64,000 bases of DNA from Nocardia speluncae NBRC 108251 (GCF_001613245.1 NZ_BDBZ01000040.1:40853-104852); one strand, 5' to 3'; numbered from the stretch's first letter, positions 34,434-43,796 are shown. Notes: generated from the letters alone by a model not told the origin. Made by a program: numbers and translations.

Positions 34434-35501
34434 TCAGCCGCGCGGATAAGGCCACGGGTTGAAACGGCAGGTTTTCCCGTCCATCGGCACCACACCGGAC
34501 GGGTCGAGGGCGGCGATCTCGTTGTTCGCCGTGCCGAAGGTCTGCTGCATCATCACCGGCGCCAGCCCGCCCTCGCTTTCACACGGCTGGTGCGCGTGAT
34601 AACCGATGGCATGACCCACCTCGTGGTTGACCAGGTACTGCCGGTAGGAACCGATATCCCCGTCGAACGCCGGCGCACCGCGGACCCAGCGCGCCTCCGA
34701 CAGCACCACCCGCCCCTGGTCGGAGTTGTAGCAGGACGAGTCGATCGGGATCTCGAACCCGCACGCCTCGCGGGTGGTGTTACGGGCGGTGAGCGAGATA
34801 CGGAAATCCGGGTCGCCGCTGTCTATCCGCTGGAAGGCGAACTTCCGGTCCTGCACCCAGCTCTTCGGATTACCCAGGGTCGATTCGACCATCCGGGCCA
34901 CCGAATCGTCCCCACCGAACGCCCGGGTATCGACGCCGTTCTCGATCTCCACGGTGTAGCTGAAGGTGTACTGCTCCCCCGCCCCTTCCCGTTCGGATGT
35001 CCCCGGCACGACCCGCCAGGTGCCTTTACCGTTCTCGGTGAACTGCCCACCGGCCGGCAGCGCTCCGACGGGCAAATCCTCCGGGAATCGCCCGTCGCCC
35101 GGCGGTGCCCCGATGATTCCCGCACTGGCCGGTGGCGTTCCGAGTACGCCGGGCGCCGGATCGGCCGGTTCGGCAATAATTCCCGGCCCGGAGCGGAGGG
35201 CATCGACCGCGACTAAAGCGGTGAGGGCCACCAACGCGGGGAGTGCGTAGGCACGCCAGCCGTAGCGGGCAGCAAAACGGCGCAACCATGCCCTTTTCCC
35301 ACCGGCCGGCCCGGAATCGGCAGGCGGCGGGGTCGCGGTGGGATCCCAGCGTGCGACCAGCGGCTGCCGGGATTCGTCCACCCGCTCGACCGCGGATCCG
35401 GCCCCCGGGTTCGTCGCGTCGCCGTCGGCGGCGAGATCTGGGTCGTGGGGGCGGTGCGCGCTGCGCCCGCCGCCGGAAGAGCTGCCCGGTCGGTCGGTCA
35501 C
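34434..35501 (-). CDS. DUF3152 membrane-anchored metallopeptidase-like protein
   Basis: About 355 residues. A charged, proline-rich cytoplasmic head, one membrane segment (ALPALVALTALVAV, about residues 100-115), then an extracytoplasmic domain with VNHEVGHAIGYHAHQPC. HEVGH is a zinc-protease HExxH; the following residues put histidines at +10 and +12, not +11 as in a strict metzincin. Two cysteine pairs are likely disulfides. It matches the place of Rv3207c. GTG 35501 is chosen; the frame continues to 35738, but that part lacks similarity and runs under the TetR gene leader. Confidence 0.82.
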   Translation of the reverse strand: MTDRPGSSSGGGRSAHRPHDPDLAADGDATNPGAGSAVERVDESRQPLVARWDPTATPPPADSGPAGGKRAWLRRFAARYGWRAYALPALVALTALVAVDALRSGPGIIAEPADPAPGVLGTPPASAGIIGAPPGDGRFPEDLPVGALPAGGQFTENGKGTWRVVPGTSEREGAGEQYTFSYTVEIENGVDTRAFGGDDSVARMVESTLGNPKSWVQDRKFAFQRIDSGDPDFRISLTARNTTREACGFEIPIDSSCYNSDQGRVVLSEARWVRGAPAFDGDIGSYRQYLVNHEVGHAIGYHAHQPCESEGGLAPVMMQQTFGTANNEIAALDPSGVVPMDGKTCRFNPWPYPRG

Positions 35502-35662
35502 AGCGTCCACACTCTCACAGGGGGTCGGTGCCGGTGGCAACGGCGGTGGCCGAGGTAGCGGGTTCGCCCACCCGGGTCGGCAACAGCACTGTAAGCGAGT
35601 ATGGTGCTCAAAAGACCCGGTACACACCCCTTTGCCGGGGAATCGACTGGGAGATCCGAAAT

Positions 35663-36319
35663 ATGACCGACCTCGTGGACCGGATGACGTCGCGCTCCTC
35701 TTCCCGCACCGCCCCCAAACGTGGCACCCGGCTTCCACGTGACGAACGACGCCAGCAGCTCCTGGCCGCAGCCAGCGAGGTTTTCGTCCTCCGCGGCTAT
35801 CACGCCGCCGGAATGGACGAGATCTCCCAGTGCGCGGGAGTCAGCAAGCCGGTGCTCTACCAGCACTTCACCAGCAAGCTGGAGCTGTACCTGGCGGTCC
35901 TGCAGAACTACGTCGACATGCTGGTGTCGAGTGTGCGCCAAGCGCTGCGCTCCACCACCGACAACAAGCAGCGGGTCCGGGCGGCCGTCGCCGCCTATTT
36001 CGATTTCGTCGACAACGAGATGCAGGGGTTCCGCCTCGTCTTCGAGTCCGACCTCACCAACGAACCGCAGGTACAGCGCCGGGTGGAGCAGGCCACCGAA
36101 GCGTGCGTCGATGCGGTGTACGACCTGGTGGCCCACGATTCGGGTCTGGATCCCTACCGTGCACGGATCCTCGCCGTGGGCCTGGTGGGTGCCAGCCAGT
36201 TCACCGCCCGGTACTGGCTCGAAGCCGATCGGCCGATCCCCAAGGACGAGGCCGTGGACACCACGGTCGCGCTGGCGTGGGGCGGTCTCAAACACGTTCC
36301 GCTGCATCCACTGGTCTGA
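35663..36319 (+). CDS. TetR family transcriptional regulator
   Basis: 218 residues. The DNA-binding helices are RRQQLLAAASEVFVLRGYHAAGMDEI and AGVSKPVLYQHFTSKLELYLAVL, followed by an all-alpha ligand domain. It corresponds by order to mycobacterial Rv3208, a well-conserved TetR of unclear ligand. ATG 35663 has GGGAG nine bases upstream. It is divergent from the DUF3152 gene and ends in a strong terminator shared with DUF3107. Confidence 0.92.
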   Translation: MTDLVDRMTSRSSSRTAPKRGTRLPRDERRQQLLAAASEVFVLRGYHAAGMDEISQCAGVSKPVLYQHFTSKLELYLAVLQNYVDMLVSSVRQALRSTTDNKQRVRAAVAAYFDFVDNEMQGFRLVFESDLTNEPQVQRRVEQATEACVDAVYDLVAHDSGLDPYRARILAVGLVGASQFTARYWLEADRPIPKDEAVDTTVALAWGGLKHVPLHPLV

Positions 36320-36325
36320 TATACA

Positions 36326-36362
36326 GCCGAAGCCCCCGCCCGGATCGGGCGGGGGCTTCGGC
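36326..36362. terminator. Bidirectional terminator between tetR and DUF3107 genes
   Basis: Arms of 17 bases (36326-36342 and 36346-36362, core GCCGAAGCCCCCGCCC) with a three-base loop GAT. It is centred between two converging stops, 7 bases after one and 20 before the other. Confidence 0.85.
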
Positions 36363-36381
36363 GTGCTACCGGATGCCGACT

Positions 36382-36609
36382 TCAGACCGCGGCGAAACCC
36401 ACCCGGCCACCGGTGGCCGCACCGATCTCCACATAGGCGACCTTGCCGGCCTGGATCAGGTACTTCCGGCCCTTCTCGTCGGCCAGCGTGAGGATCCCGC
36501 CCGAGGCGCCCAGCGCTTCGGACACCAGTGCCTCGACCTCGTCCGGGGTCTGTGCGCTGGAGATGACGAGCTCGCGCGGGCTATCCGAAATACCGATCTT
36601 GACCTCCAC
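36382..36609 (-). CDS. DUF3107 small conserved protein
   Basis: 75-residue protein beginning VEVKIGISDSPRELVISS, the DUF3107 family (mycobacterial Rv3208A), highly conserved in actinobacteria and of unknown role. GTG 36609 is chosen because GGAGG (36620-36616) lies six bases upstream; an in-frame TTG two codons earlier sits too near that site. The fold is a compact alpha/beta unit with no cysteines. Confidence 0.9.
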   Translation of the reverse strand: MEVKIGISDSPRELVISSAQTPDEVEALVSEALGASGGILTLADEKGRKYLIQAGKVAYVEIGAATGGRVGFAAV

Positions 36610-36712
36610 GGCCAACCTCCGAACCTGTAGTCCTGTGCTGTCCCGGCAAGGTTAGTTGAGCGTCTCAGCAGGGCGGTAGACGCCCGGCTGCGCCCTCAGC
36701 GAACAGCTGTTC

Positions 36713-37414
36713 CTACAACCCGAGAACCGCCATGCGTTCGGAATGGGCGATCTGCATACGGTCGAAGAGGGTGGCGATGCCGTTGAGATCGCCGGTGGCC
36801 GCGAGGACCAGTTCGGTCAACTCGTCGCGCTGGGCCATCACGTACTGGGCCTGGGTGATCGCCTCACCGAGCAGGCGGCGGCCCCACAGGGTGAGCCGGT
36901 CGCGTTCCGACCGGCTGGCCGCCACCGCACGGCGGACCTCGTCGATCACGAATTCCGAATGCCCGGTATCGGCCAGCACATCGCGCACCACGGCCGCCAC
37001 ATCGGGGCTCAGCGCACCGGCGATCTCCCGGTAGAAATCCGCGGCGATACCGTCGCCGACATGAAACTTCACCATCGATTCCAGCCAGGTCGAAGGGTCG
37101 GTGGAACGGTGGTAATCGTCCAGCGCCCGGGTGAACGGCGCCATGGCCGCGTACACCTCGGCACCGCGTCCGGTGAGCGCGGCCTCGAGACGTTCGAAAT
37201 GCGCGAGTTCGGCTGCCGCCATCCGGGCCACCGCAACCTTGCCGGGCAGACTCGGCGACAGCGTGGCCTCCTCGGTGAGCCGGTAGAAGGCGGATATCTC
37301 ACCGTAGGCCAGGACCGCGAACAGATCGGTGACACCGGGGTGTTCGGCGGGAATCGGTGATGCGACCGGCTCGCCAGGCGTAACACCCAGCGCGGCGGGT
37401 GACTGTGCTCCCAT
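36713..37414 (-). CDS. Ferritin-like fold protein (MiaE-like, Rv3210c type)
   Basis: 233-residue helical protein. Acidic and histidine residues spaced as in ferritin-like bundles are visible: YGEISAFYRLTEEA, AAAELAHFERLEAAL, and later GHSEFVIDEVRRAV. These could hold a di-iron site and suggest an oxygenase or oxygen-sensing role, as in the tRNA hydroxylase MiaE. The function is not known. ATG 37414 follows GGAG. It lies 41 bases downstream of the PhaC-like gene on the same strand. Confidence 0.75.
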   Translation of the reverse strand: MGAQSPAALGVTPGEPVASPIPAEHPGVTDLFAVLAYGEISAFYRLTEEATLSPSLPGKVAVARMAAAELAHFERLEAALTGRGAEVYAAMAPFTRALDDYHRSTDPSTWLESMVKFHVGDGIAADFYREIAGALSPDVAAVVRDVLADTGHSEFVIDEVRRAVAASRSERDRLTLWGRRLLGEAITQAQYVMAQRDELTELVLAATGDLNGIATLFDRMQIAHSERMAVLGL

Positions 37415-37455
37415 GGAACTCCAGCGTAGTACCTGCCGGCGCCGGGCGATCACGG

Positions 37456-38592
37456 TCACGCCGGTGTTGTGAGGAACTTGTCGAGGTAGGTCCACGTGGT
37501 GTCACGGGCGGTGGCACCGGCCAGGATCGCCAGGTGCCCGCCGGGTGCCGTCTCGTAGCGCACGGTCTCGGCGCCGGTGAGGGTGCGCAACCCGCGTTGC
37601 ACCGCACGCGCCGGGGTGATCACGTCCGAGGGCCCACCCACCAGCAGCACCGGCGCGGTGACATCGGCCAACCGGATCGGACCGGTACCGAAATCCACTA
37701 CCCCGCGGCCGATTTCGTTGCGCAGCACGAGCCGGTTCCACAGCTGCTGATACACCCGGCCCGGGTAGCCCGGCATCTCCGCCATGAACCGGTCGACGGC
37801 CTCCATCCGGGCCAGAGATTCGGTGCGGGCCAGATTCCCGGCCACGAACCAAGGCCGCTTGACCTCCCGGTCCCATGCGGTGACGCGGTAGGCAAGCCGG
37901 GTCAGGGGCGCCGGAACACCACCCATCGCGCCCAGCGCCGCACCCACCGCGGCGCCGGTGCCGGTACGCCGGGCCAGCGCGGCCAACTGCGGGGTGCCGG
38001 GCATCGCGTTGTAGTCCAGCGGTGACCCGATCGCGGTGATGGACCGGATCGGCAACCCGGTATCGGCGGCGGCCGCCAGCAGAGCCATCGTGCCGCCCAG
38101 CGACCAGCCGACGAGATCCACCCGCGGATCCTCGCCTGCACTTACCTGGTCGGCGACCGTACGCCGGATCGCCTCGGGAATGATGTCGTGCACCCAGTCC
38201 TCGAACCCCATCCGCCGGTCGGCGTAGGAGATCTCGCCGTAGTCGATCACATAGGGCGCCCGGCCGGTCTCGAGCAGGAACTCCGCCACACTCTGCCCCG
38301 GCCGCAGATCGAAACAACTGGCCGGTGCGGCCAGCGGCGGCACCAGCAGAACCGGCGGCCGCGCCCGGCCACGACCGGCCACCGGCGCCGGTTCGAAACG
38401 CCGCAACTGCCGATGCGGTTCGTCCCACAGCACGGTCGCCGGCGTGGGACGCCGCCCCTCCACGCCGTCACCGAACGTCAGCGCCCATGCATTACGCGCG
38501 GCCCGTTCTACGGCCCGCGTCACCTCCCCCTCGGGATCGACCGTGCGCACGGCACGATCGGCCAGGGCAATACCTCGATCAGCGATACTCAC
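37456..38592 (-). CDS. Alpha/beta hydrolase, PhaC/polyhydroxyalkanoate synthase-like
   Basis: 378 residues with the arrangement of PHA synthase-like hydrolases: PVLLVPPLAAPASCFDL near the oxyanion strand, nucleophile elbow LVGWSLGGTMAL (serine, not the cysteine of true PHA synthases), acid in LLVGGPSDVITP and histidine in APGGHLAILAG. Ester or thioester substrates are likely. GTG 38592 is chosen as a compact start; the frame is open to 38748 but arginine-rich and without support. A 676-base non-coding stretch separates it from rhlE. Confidence 0.8.
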   Translation of the reverse strand: MSIADRGIALADRAVRTVDPEGEVTRAVERAARNAWALTFGDGVEGRRPTPATVLWDEPHRQLRRFEPAPVAGRGRARPPVLLVPPLAAPASCFDLRPGQSVAEFLLETGRAPYVIDYGEISYADRRMGFEDWVHDIIPEAIRRTVADQVSAGEDPRVDLVGWSLGGTMALLAAAADTGLPIRSITAIGSPLDYNAMPGTPQLAALARRTGTGAAVGAALGAMGGVPAPLTRLAYRVTAWDREVKRPWFVAGNLARTESLARMEAVDRFMAEMPGYPGRVYQQLWNRLVLRNEIGRGVVDFGTGPIRLADVTAPVLLVGGPSDVITPARAVQRGLRTLTGAETVRYETAPGGHLAILAGATARDTTWTYLDKFLTTPA

Positions 38593-39268
38593 AGTGTTAT
38601 TTTGGCGCGCCTGCGGAGCGCGGGGGGCGAGGGCCTCGCCGGGCTCGGCGCGGGTGGCAGTGATTTCCGCTCCGGCCTGTGCTCGTTTCCGTCGATAACG
38701 GTTCGCCGGTTCATGATGCACGCCCCGCGCAGATGTGTTGCGAATCACGATCCACCTCGCCAGCGGGCGTTCGGCGTCACCGGCGAAACGTAACCAACGG
38801 CGGTGCCGAGTTCAGCGAGGCCCTGAAAGGTTTTGGCCCGTCCCTGCTGTCAGCGCTCGATGCGATCCGCCGCAGCCGCGAGCATCGAGTGCCGACAGCA
38901 GGGACCGAGGGGGCCGAAACCCGCGCCGCCGCAGGTGCCGGAAAAATATACAGCTACAATCGCGAACGGACATCCGAAGAATTTCGGTCGATCCGTTGGA
39001 ATCGGCAGCGCCGAAAATCGCGCACCGCGGGTGGGCGGAGCGGTAGCGAAGAATTCTACGGGGTCCACGGAAAATGTGCGCGCACCAGATCCGCGTCACC
39101 GATGCGCTGCGCCGATGTCCGAGCTTCGCTGTCCGTCATCCGGGCACCTGCCGACATCCGGCGGCGGCCCGGGTGAATATCGCAGGGCGGATCCGTGGTT
39201 GTCGTGGGCCGACCGGTCCGCCCCACGCCTCGTGCGCGTGTGGCGCGATAACGAGGGAAGGCACGAAC
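38593..39268. other. 676-base non-coding interval with structured DNA upstream of rhlE
   Basis: No convincing gene. It contains the long hairpin at 38831-38919 and a second small hairpin around CCGAAGAATTTCGG flanked by AACGGA/TCCGTT (38965-38997). A TACAAT at 38955-38960 could be a -10, though no good -35 was found. A 165-residue open frame (38679-39176) crosses it without family features. It is probably the divergent control region and the rhlE leader. Confidence 0.6.
38831..38919. repeat. 89-nucleotide near-perfect hairpin
   Basis: Bases 38840-38863 pair with 38882-38905 with a single mismatch (A38852 against C38893) and one G-T pair. An outer helix joins 38831-38839 with 38911-38919 across a five-base bulge. 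The loop is 18 bases. There is no T tract, so it is not a usual terminator. Confidence 0.75.
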
Positions 39269-41050
39269 CTGAGCAAGATCACTGTAGAACCGGAACCGGG
39301 TCTGGCGGAAACGCTGCTGACAGCCGAGCTGGACGCCGGACATACCGCACCGTCTTTCGCCGAATTGGGGGTGCGCGAAGAAATCGTGCGCGCCCTGAGC
39401 GAGATGGGTATCGAACGTACTTTCGCAATCCAGGAACTCACCCTGCCGCTGGCACTGGGCGGCGAGGACCTCATCGGCCAAGCCCGCACAGGGATGGGTA
39501 AGACCTTCGGGTTCGGGGTTCCGCTGCTGCATCGGATCAGCACCGTGGAATCCGGAACCACCCCACTGGACGGCACCCCGCGCGCCCTGGTCATCGTGCC
39601 GACGCGCGAATTGTGCCTGCAGGTGACCAAGGACCTGGAGAACGCGGCGAAGTACGTCAGCAGCGAACGTGGACCGCTGCGGGTGACCTCCATTTACGGC
39701 GGTCGTCCCTACGATTCCCAGATCGCGGCCCTGCGCGAGGGCGTGGATGTCGTCGTCGGAACTCCCGGCCGATTGCTGGACCTCGCGGATCAGCAGCATC
39801 TGATTCTCGGAAAAGTGGGCGTCCTGGTGCTGGACGAAGCCGATGAAATGCTCGATCTGGGCTTCCTACCCGATATCGAACGCATTCTCGGCATGGTGCC
39901 CGATAAACGTCAGACCATGCTGTTCTCGGCGACCATGCCGGGCCCGATCATCACACTGGCCCGCACTTTCCTCACCCGGCCGACGCATATCCGGGCCGAG
40001 GAACCACACGATTCGGCGGTCCACGATCGCACGGCACAATTCGTGTACCGGGCCCATGCGCTGGACAAGGGTGAATTGATCGCCCGGATTCTGCAGGCCG
40101 AGAGCCGCGGCGCCACGATGATTTTCACCCGCACCAAGCGGACCGCGCAGAAAGTCGCCGACGAACTGGGCGAACGCGGTTTCGCGGTCGGCGCGGTGCA
40201 CGGTGATCTGGGGCAGATCGCCCGCGAAAAAGCACTGTCGAAATTCCGTAAGGGCACGATCGATGTGCTGGTCGCCACCGATGTCGCAGCGCGTGGTATC
40301 GATATCGACGATGTCACCCATGTCGTCAACTATCAGTGCCCCGAGGACGAGAAAACCTATGTGCACCGCATCGGCCGTACCGGCCGGGCCGGTCGCACCG
40401 GTGTGGCGATCACGCTGATCGACTGGGATGAGCTCACCCGCTGGGCGGCGATCGATGCCGCGCTCGGGCTGGGCATCCCGGAACCGGTGGAAACATATTC
40501 GCGGTCGCCGCATCTGTTCTCCGAACTGGGCATCCCGGAGGGGGTGACCGGCACGGTCGGCGCGCGGAAACCGGAACGCGATCCGGACGCCGTGGTGGTC
40601 GAACGCCCGGAGCGCGCCCCGCGTAAACGCAACCGGAGGCGCACACGCGGCGGCAAAACTCTCGAAAATGGCACGGGCACAGTCGATTCGACAGATGCCG
40701 AGGCCACTTCCGAGGCGAGCGCCGGCCCCACCGGCGCGGACGCGGACGCAGACCGGGAACCGAGCCCGGCGCGCCGCAAGCGGCGACGCCGGCGTCCCGC
40801 CACCGGCGAGGGTGCCGCGGACGATGCCGACCAGGCCACGGAGCCGACGGACACGAACGCCGGCGACGCCGCCGAGCAGTCCGGTGCCGGCGAGACCGGC
40901 GATGCCGAGAAGCCCGCGCGGCGCCGGCGGCGCCGGAAGCCGGCCGACAAGAGTGCCGGCGGCGATACCGGGGCGGCGCAGGATTCGGACGGGCCGGCAT
41001 CCGCGGACGCCACGCCCAGCATGTCGAACGGCGTATCGGCACCGGAGTGA
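39269..41050 (+). CDS. rhlE: DEAD-box RNA helicase RhlE-type
   Basis: 593-residue ATP-dependent RNA helicase. The Q-motif region is FAELGVREEIVRAL and TFAIQELTLPLAL, Walker A ARTGMGKT, Ia PTRELCL, DEAD box VLVLDEADEMLDLGF, motif III SAT, and motif VI HRIGRTGRAGR. The tail after about residue 430 alternates basic (RRRTRGGK, RRKRRRRRP) and acidic segments and should bind RNA. The start codon is probably CTG at 39269: AGGGAAGG (39254-39261) is seven bases upstream and no ATG is near. GTG 39173 is the alternative. The mycobacterial counterpart is Rv3211. Confidence 0.93.
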   Translation: MSKITVEPEPGLAETLLTAELDAGHTAPSFAELGVREEIVRALSEMGIERTFAIQELTLPLALGGEDLIGQARTGMGKTFGFGVPLLHRISTVESGTTPLDGTPRALVIVPTRELCLQVTKDLENAAKYVSSERGPLRVTSIYGGRPYDSQIAALREGVDVVVGTPGRLLDLADQQHLILGKVGVLVLDEADEMLDLGFLPDIERILGMVPDKRQTMLFSATMPGPIITLARTFLTRPTHIRAEEPHDSAVHDRTAQFVYRAHALDKGELIARILQAESRGATMIFTRTKRTAQKVADELGERGFAVGAVHGDLGQIAREKALSKFRKGTIDVLVATDVAARGIDIDDVTHVVNYQCPEDEKTYVHRIGRTGRAGRTGVAITLIDWDELTRWAAIDAALGLGIPEPVETYSRSPHLFSELGIPEGVTGTVGARKPERDPDAVVVERPERAPRKRNRRRTRGGKTLENGTGTVDSTDAEATSEASAGPTGADADADREPSPARRKRRRRRPATGEGAADDADQATEPTDTNAGDAAEQSGAGETGDAEKPARRRRRRKPADKSAGGDTGAAQDSDGPASADATPSMSNGVSAPE

Positions 41051-41066
41051 CGCTCAGCAGGACGAA

Positions 41067-41104
41067 GACTCGGGCCGGCGGTTACCGAACCACCGGCCCG
41101 AGTC
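41067..41104 (+). terminator. rhlE terminator
   Basis: GACTCGGGCCGG (41067-41078) pairs exactly with CCGGCCCGAGTC (41093-41104), and ATTTC follows. It begins 17 bases after the rhlE stop. Confidence 0.8.
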
Positions 41105-41182
41105 ATTTCGTACGCGGCGCCGGCCGGCCGGGGCCGCGAGCACCGTCCGGGCGTCCGGTCCGCATCCGTTAGGCTCACGTAC

Positions 41183-42469
41183 GTGCTCGCACCTGAGCGG
41201 CGAACGCGCGCCGATGTCATCGCCGCTGCCGCGATCGCCGTCGTCGTGCTGATCGCGGCGATCGTGGCGTGGGTGAGCAGTGATGTGGCCGGGACCGAAT
41301 CGGTGGTCGCCGACAAGCCCGCTCGCCCACCCGCGGCGGCCCGTGAACTTCCCGACCAATTGCGTGAACTGTGGCGGGCGCCCGATACCGCGACCGGCCG
41401 GGCGCTCTCTTCCGAGGGGGTGGCGGTCACCGCGGACGGCGGTACGGTGACCGGTCACGATCGGCGGACCGGTGCACAGGTGTGGCGTTATCACCGCGAT
41501 CTACCGCTGTGCGGAGTCGAAGCGCAGTTCGGCATGGTGATCGCCGTATACCGCAGTGAGCGCGGCTGCAGCGAGACCACCATGCTCTCCGGTGCCGACG
41601 GCCGTCGGCGCACCGCCCGCAGCAGCTATATGGACGATCAGGTCCGGCTTTCGGTCGACGGCACCTACGTGGTGGCGCAGGGGCCGCAGCGGCTGGAGGT
41701 GTGGCGTTCCGATCTCGTGCGCACCCTCGAGTACGGCTATGTGGATGCCAAGGAGAACTGGAAAACCCAGCCGCGGCACGATTGCGAGCTGCGATCGGCA
41801 GCGTCGAGTTCGTCGCGACTGGTGGTGCTGGAACGCTGCCCGGGTGATCCGGCCGACCGGCTCACGGTGCTGGCGCCCGCGCCCAAGGACGACAATGTGC
41901 CGGAGGAGTACGGTTCGCGGATCTTGGAGGGTCCCGGTGCCGATTCGCCGGACGCCCGTGTTATCGCTGTCTCCGACAACCGGATCGCGGTCTATCAGCC
42001 GGGAGCCGGCGGTCCCGAGGTAGCCGCGCCACGCCTGACGATATTGGACGCCAAGGGTAATCCGCTGGTGGTGCAGGAACTCTCGGCACCTCTCGACGAA
42101 ACCACTACCACCGTCCGGGCCGGTTCTGCATTCCTCGTATTCACCGGTAACAGCGTGATCGCGCTGCAGGCCAGTACCTTCGAGCCGATGTGGACCGCGG
42201 CCGACGCACTCGGCGCCCCCGTACTCATGGCCGACCGGCTGCTGATTCCGGTACCCGGTGCGGTCGCGGCTCTCGATCCCGCCGACGGCACCGAGATCGC
42301 CCGGATCCCGGTGGACCGGCCGGATTATCGCGGCGGCCCGATTTCGCTCGGGGTGCTCGGCAACACGGTTCTGGAACATCGCGACGGCGTACTCGTCGCA
42401 CTGGCCGATCCGGATGCCCCCGAAACCGGCGACGCCGAGGCGGACCGACCGGCAAAACCACTGCGGTGA
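41183..42469 (+). CDS. Membrane-anchored PQQ-like beta-propeller protein (Rv3212-like)
   Basis: 428 residues. An N-terminal anchor (IAAAAIAVVVLIAAIVAWV) places the rest outside the membrane. The remainder has repeated strands typical of PQQ/WD-like propellers (GGTVTGHDRRTGAQVWRYH, SVDGTYVVAQGPQRLEVWR, NSVIALQASTFEPMWTA, GAVAALDPADGTEIARI). Three cysteines fall in LPLCGV, RGCSETT and HDCELR. The function is unknown. It matches M. tuberculosis Rv3212 in order. GTG 41183 is the start. Confidence 0.8.
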   Translation: MLAPERRTRADVIAAAAIAVVVLIAAIVAWVSSDVAGTESVVADKPARPPAAARELPDQLRELWRAPDTATGRALSSEGVAVTADGGTVTGHDRRTGAQVWRYHRDLPLCGVEAQFGMVIAVYRSERGCSETTMLSGADGRRRTARSSYMDDQVRLSVDGTYVVAQGPQRLEVWRSDLVRTLEYGYVDAKENWKTQPRHDCELRSAASSSSRLVVLERCPGDPADRLTVLAPAPKDDNVPEEYGSRILEGPGADSPDARVIAVSDNRIAVYQPGAGGPEVAAPRLTILDAKGNPLVVQELSAPLDETTTTVRAGSAFLVFTGNSVIALQASTFEPMWTAADALGAPVLMADRLLIPVPGAVAALDPADGTEIARIPVDRPDYRGGPISLGVLGNTVLEHRDGVLVALADPDAPETGDAEADRPAKPLR

Positions 42470-42506
42470 AACGTTTTTGTCGGTACCCGCAGGCACACTG
42501 GCGGGT

Positions 42507-43013
42507 ATGACAGAAGCTGCCCGGCCCACCGGCACAACCCCCTCGGCCGAGACCGCCCGCTACGACGATCCCGGCGCGCCGTGGAACCGGGACAGTGCAG
42601 ACGATCCGGCGGTCTGGGACACCGACGTGATCCGTGAATTCCGGGCGAACGGAGGACGCGTCGGCGGCGCCTATGCCGATGCGACGCTGCTGCTACTCAC
42701 CACGACCGGCGCGAAAACCGGTAGGCGGCACGTAGTTCCGCTCACCGCGCTGTATCGCGGCGAAACCCTCTACGTCAGTTCGCTCGTCGATAACGGGGGT
42801 CCGGCTTGGTATCACAATGTGCGGGCGGATCCAGCGGTGATCGTGGAATTGGGCGATTACGTCCACCATGCCACGGCCCGGGTCCTCTCCGGTGCCGTCT
42901 ACGACGAGTTCGCCGCCTGGGTACTAGCGAACAATCCACTGCTCGCCGATTTCCAGACAAGTACCGAGCGCCCCATCCCGCTGGTGATCCTCACCTTGGC
43001 CGGTTCCCGCTGA
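42507..43013 (+). CDS. Deazaflavin (F420)-dependent nitroreductase family protein, Ddn-like
   Basis: 168-residue split-barrel protein with the Ddn/FDOR-A signature LLLLTTTGAKTGRRHVVPL, then LYVSSLVDNGGPAWYHNVRADPAVIVEL. Members bind cofactor F420 and reduce nitro compounds or quinones. ATG 42507 starts 38 bases after the propeller gene. It is not part of the M. tuberculosis Rv3212-Rv3214 order as I remember it, so it may be a lineage insertion. Confidence 0.85.
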   Translation: MTEAARPTGTTPSAETARYDDPGAPWNRDSADDPAVWDTDVIREFRANGGRVGGAYADATLLLLTTTGAKTGRRHVVPLTALYRGETLYVSSLVDNGGPAWYHNVRADPAVIVELGDYVHHATARVLSGAVYDEFAAWVLANNPLLADFQTSTERPIPLVILTLAGSR

Positions 43014-43079
43014 CAGAAGTCCGCTGCTCACCCGTTCCTGAGGACCTGTGGCAACGCTACGAATCGGGCGCCCGGCATC

Positions 43080-43715
43080 ATGGTGCCTATGCCCGGCTCC
43101 GAGAACGCCCGTGTAGCCCTGCTGCGCCACGGCGAGACCAGCTGGTCGGTACAGCATCGACACACCGGCCGCACCGATCTACCGCTCACCCCGGCCGGTG
43201 AAAACCAGGCCACGGCGGCCGGTGCGGTCGTGGCCGGCCTGGGGCTGCGGGACCCGATGGTTCTGGTCAGTCCGCGCGCCCGCGCGCAGCGAACCGCCGA
43301 ACTGGCAGGGCTGACCGGCACACGAATCGAGCCGGACCTCGCCGAATGGGATTACGGCGATTACGAGGGCCGCACCACCCCGCAGATCCGCACCGGTGAT
43401 CCCGGCTGGACCATCTGGACCGGCGCGGTACCCGGCGGTGAATCCGCGGCCGAGGTCAGTGCACGAGTCGATCGGGTGCTCGGCGCCGTGACGGCCGCGC
43501 TCGGCGAGCGCGACGTGATCCTCGTGGGACACGGGCATTTCTCCCGCGCCCTGATCGCCCGCTGGCTCGGTTTCCCGGTCCGGGAGGGCCGCCGGTTCGC
43601 GCTGGCGACGGCCGCAGTCAGTGTCCTGGGCTACGAGCGTGACGAACCCACGCTGTGGGCGCACAATCTGCGGCCGGCCACGGGACCGGATGCCGATGAT
43701 CGCGGTGTTTCGTAG
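43080..43715 (+). CDS. Histidine phosphatase family acid phosphatase (Rv3214-like)
   Basis: 211-residue enzyme of the phosphoglycerate mutase superfamily. The catalytic RHG is in LLRHGETSW, with the second histidine in LVGHGHFSRAL and the acidic donor in EWDYGDYEG. The M. tuberculosis homologue, once named gpm2/entD, was shown to be a broad acid phosphatase, so mutase activity is unlikely. ATG 43080 and ATG 43089 are both possible starts. Confidence 0.88.
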   Translation: MVPMPGSENARVALLRHGETSWSVQHRHTGRTDLPLTPAGENQATAAGAVVAGLGLRDPMVLVSPRARAQRTAELAGLTGTRIEPDLAEWDYGDYEGRTTPQIRTGDPGWTIWTGAVPGGESAAEVSARVDRVLGAVTAALGERDVILVGHGHFSRALIARWLGFPVREGRRFALATAAVSVLGYERDEPTLWAHNLRPATGPDADDRGVS

Positions 43716-43796
43716 CCACCACCGACGCCGGCCCGAGCGCACCGTACCGTCGCGGATCCGGCCGCACCTGCCCGTGACGCAACCGAAGGAGATTTC

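Noticed and set aside
38679..39176. 165-codon frame upstream of rhlE
   Set aside because: No family features, no ribosome site, and it passes through the long hairpin.
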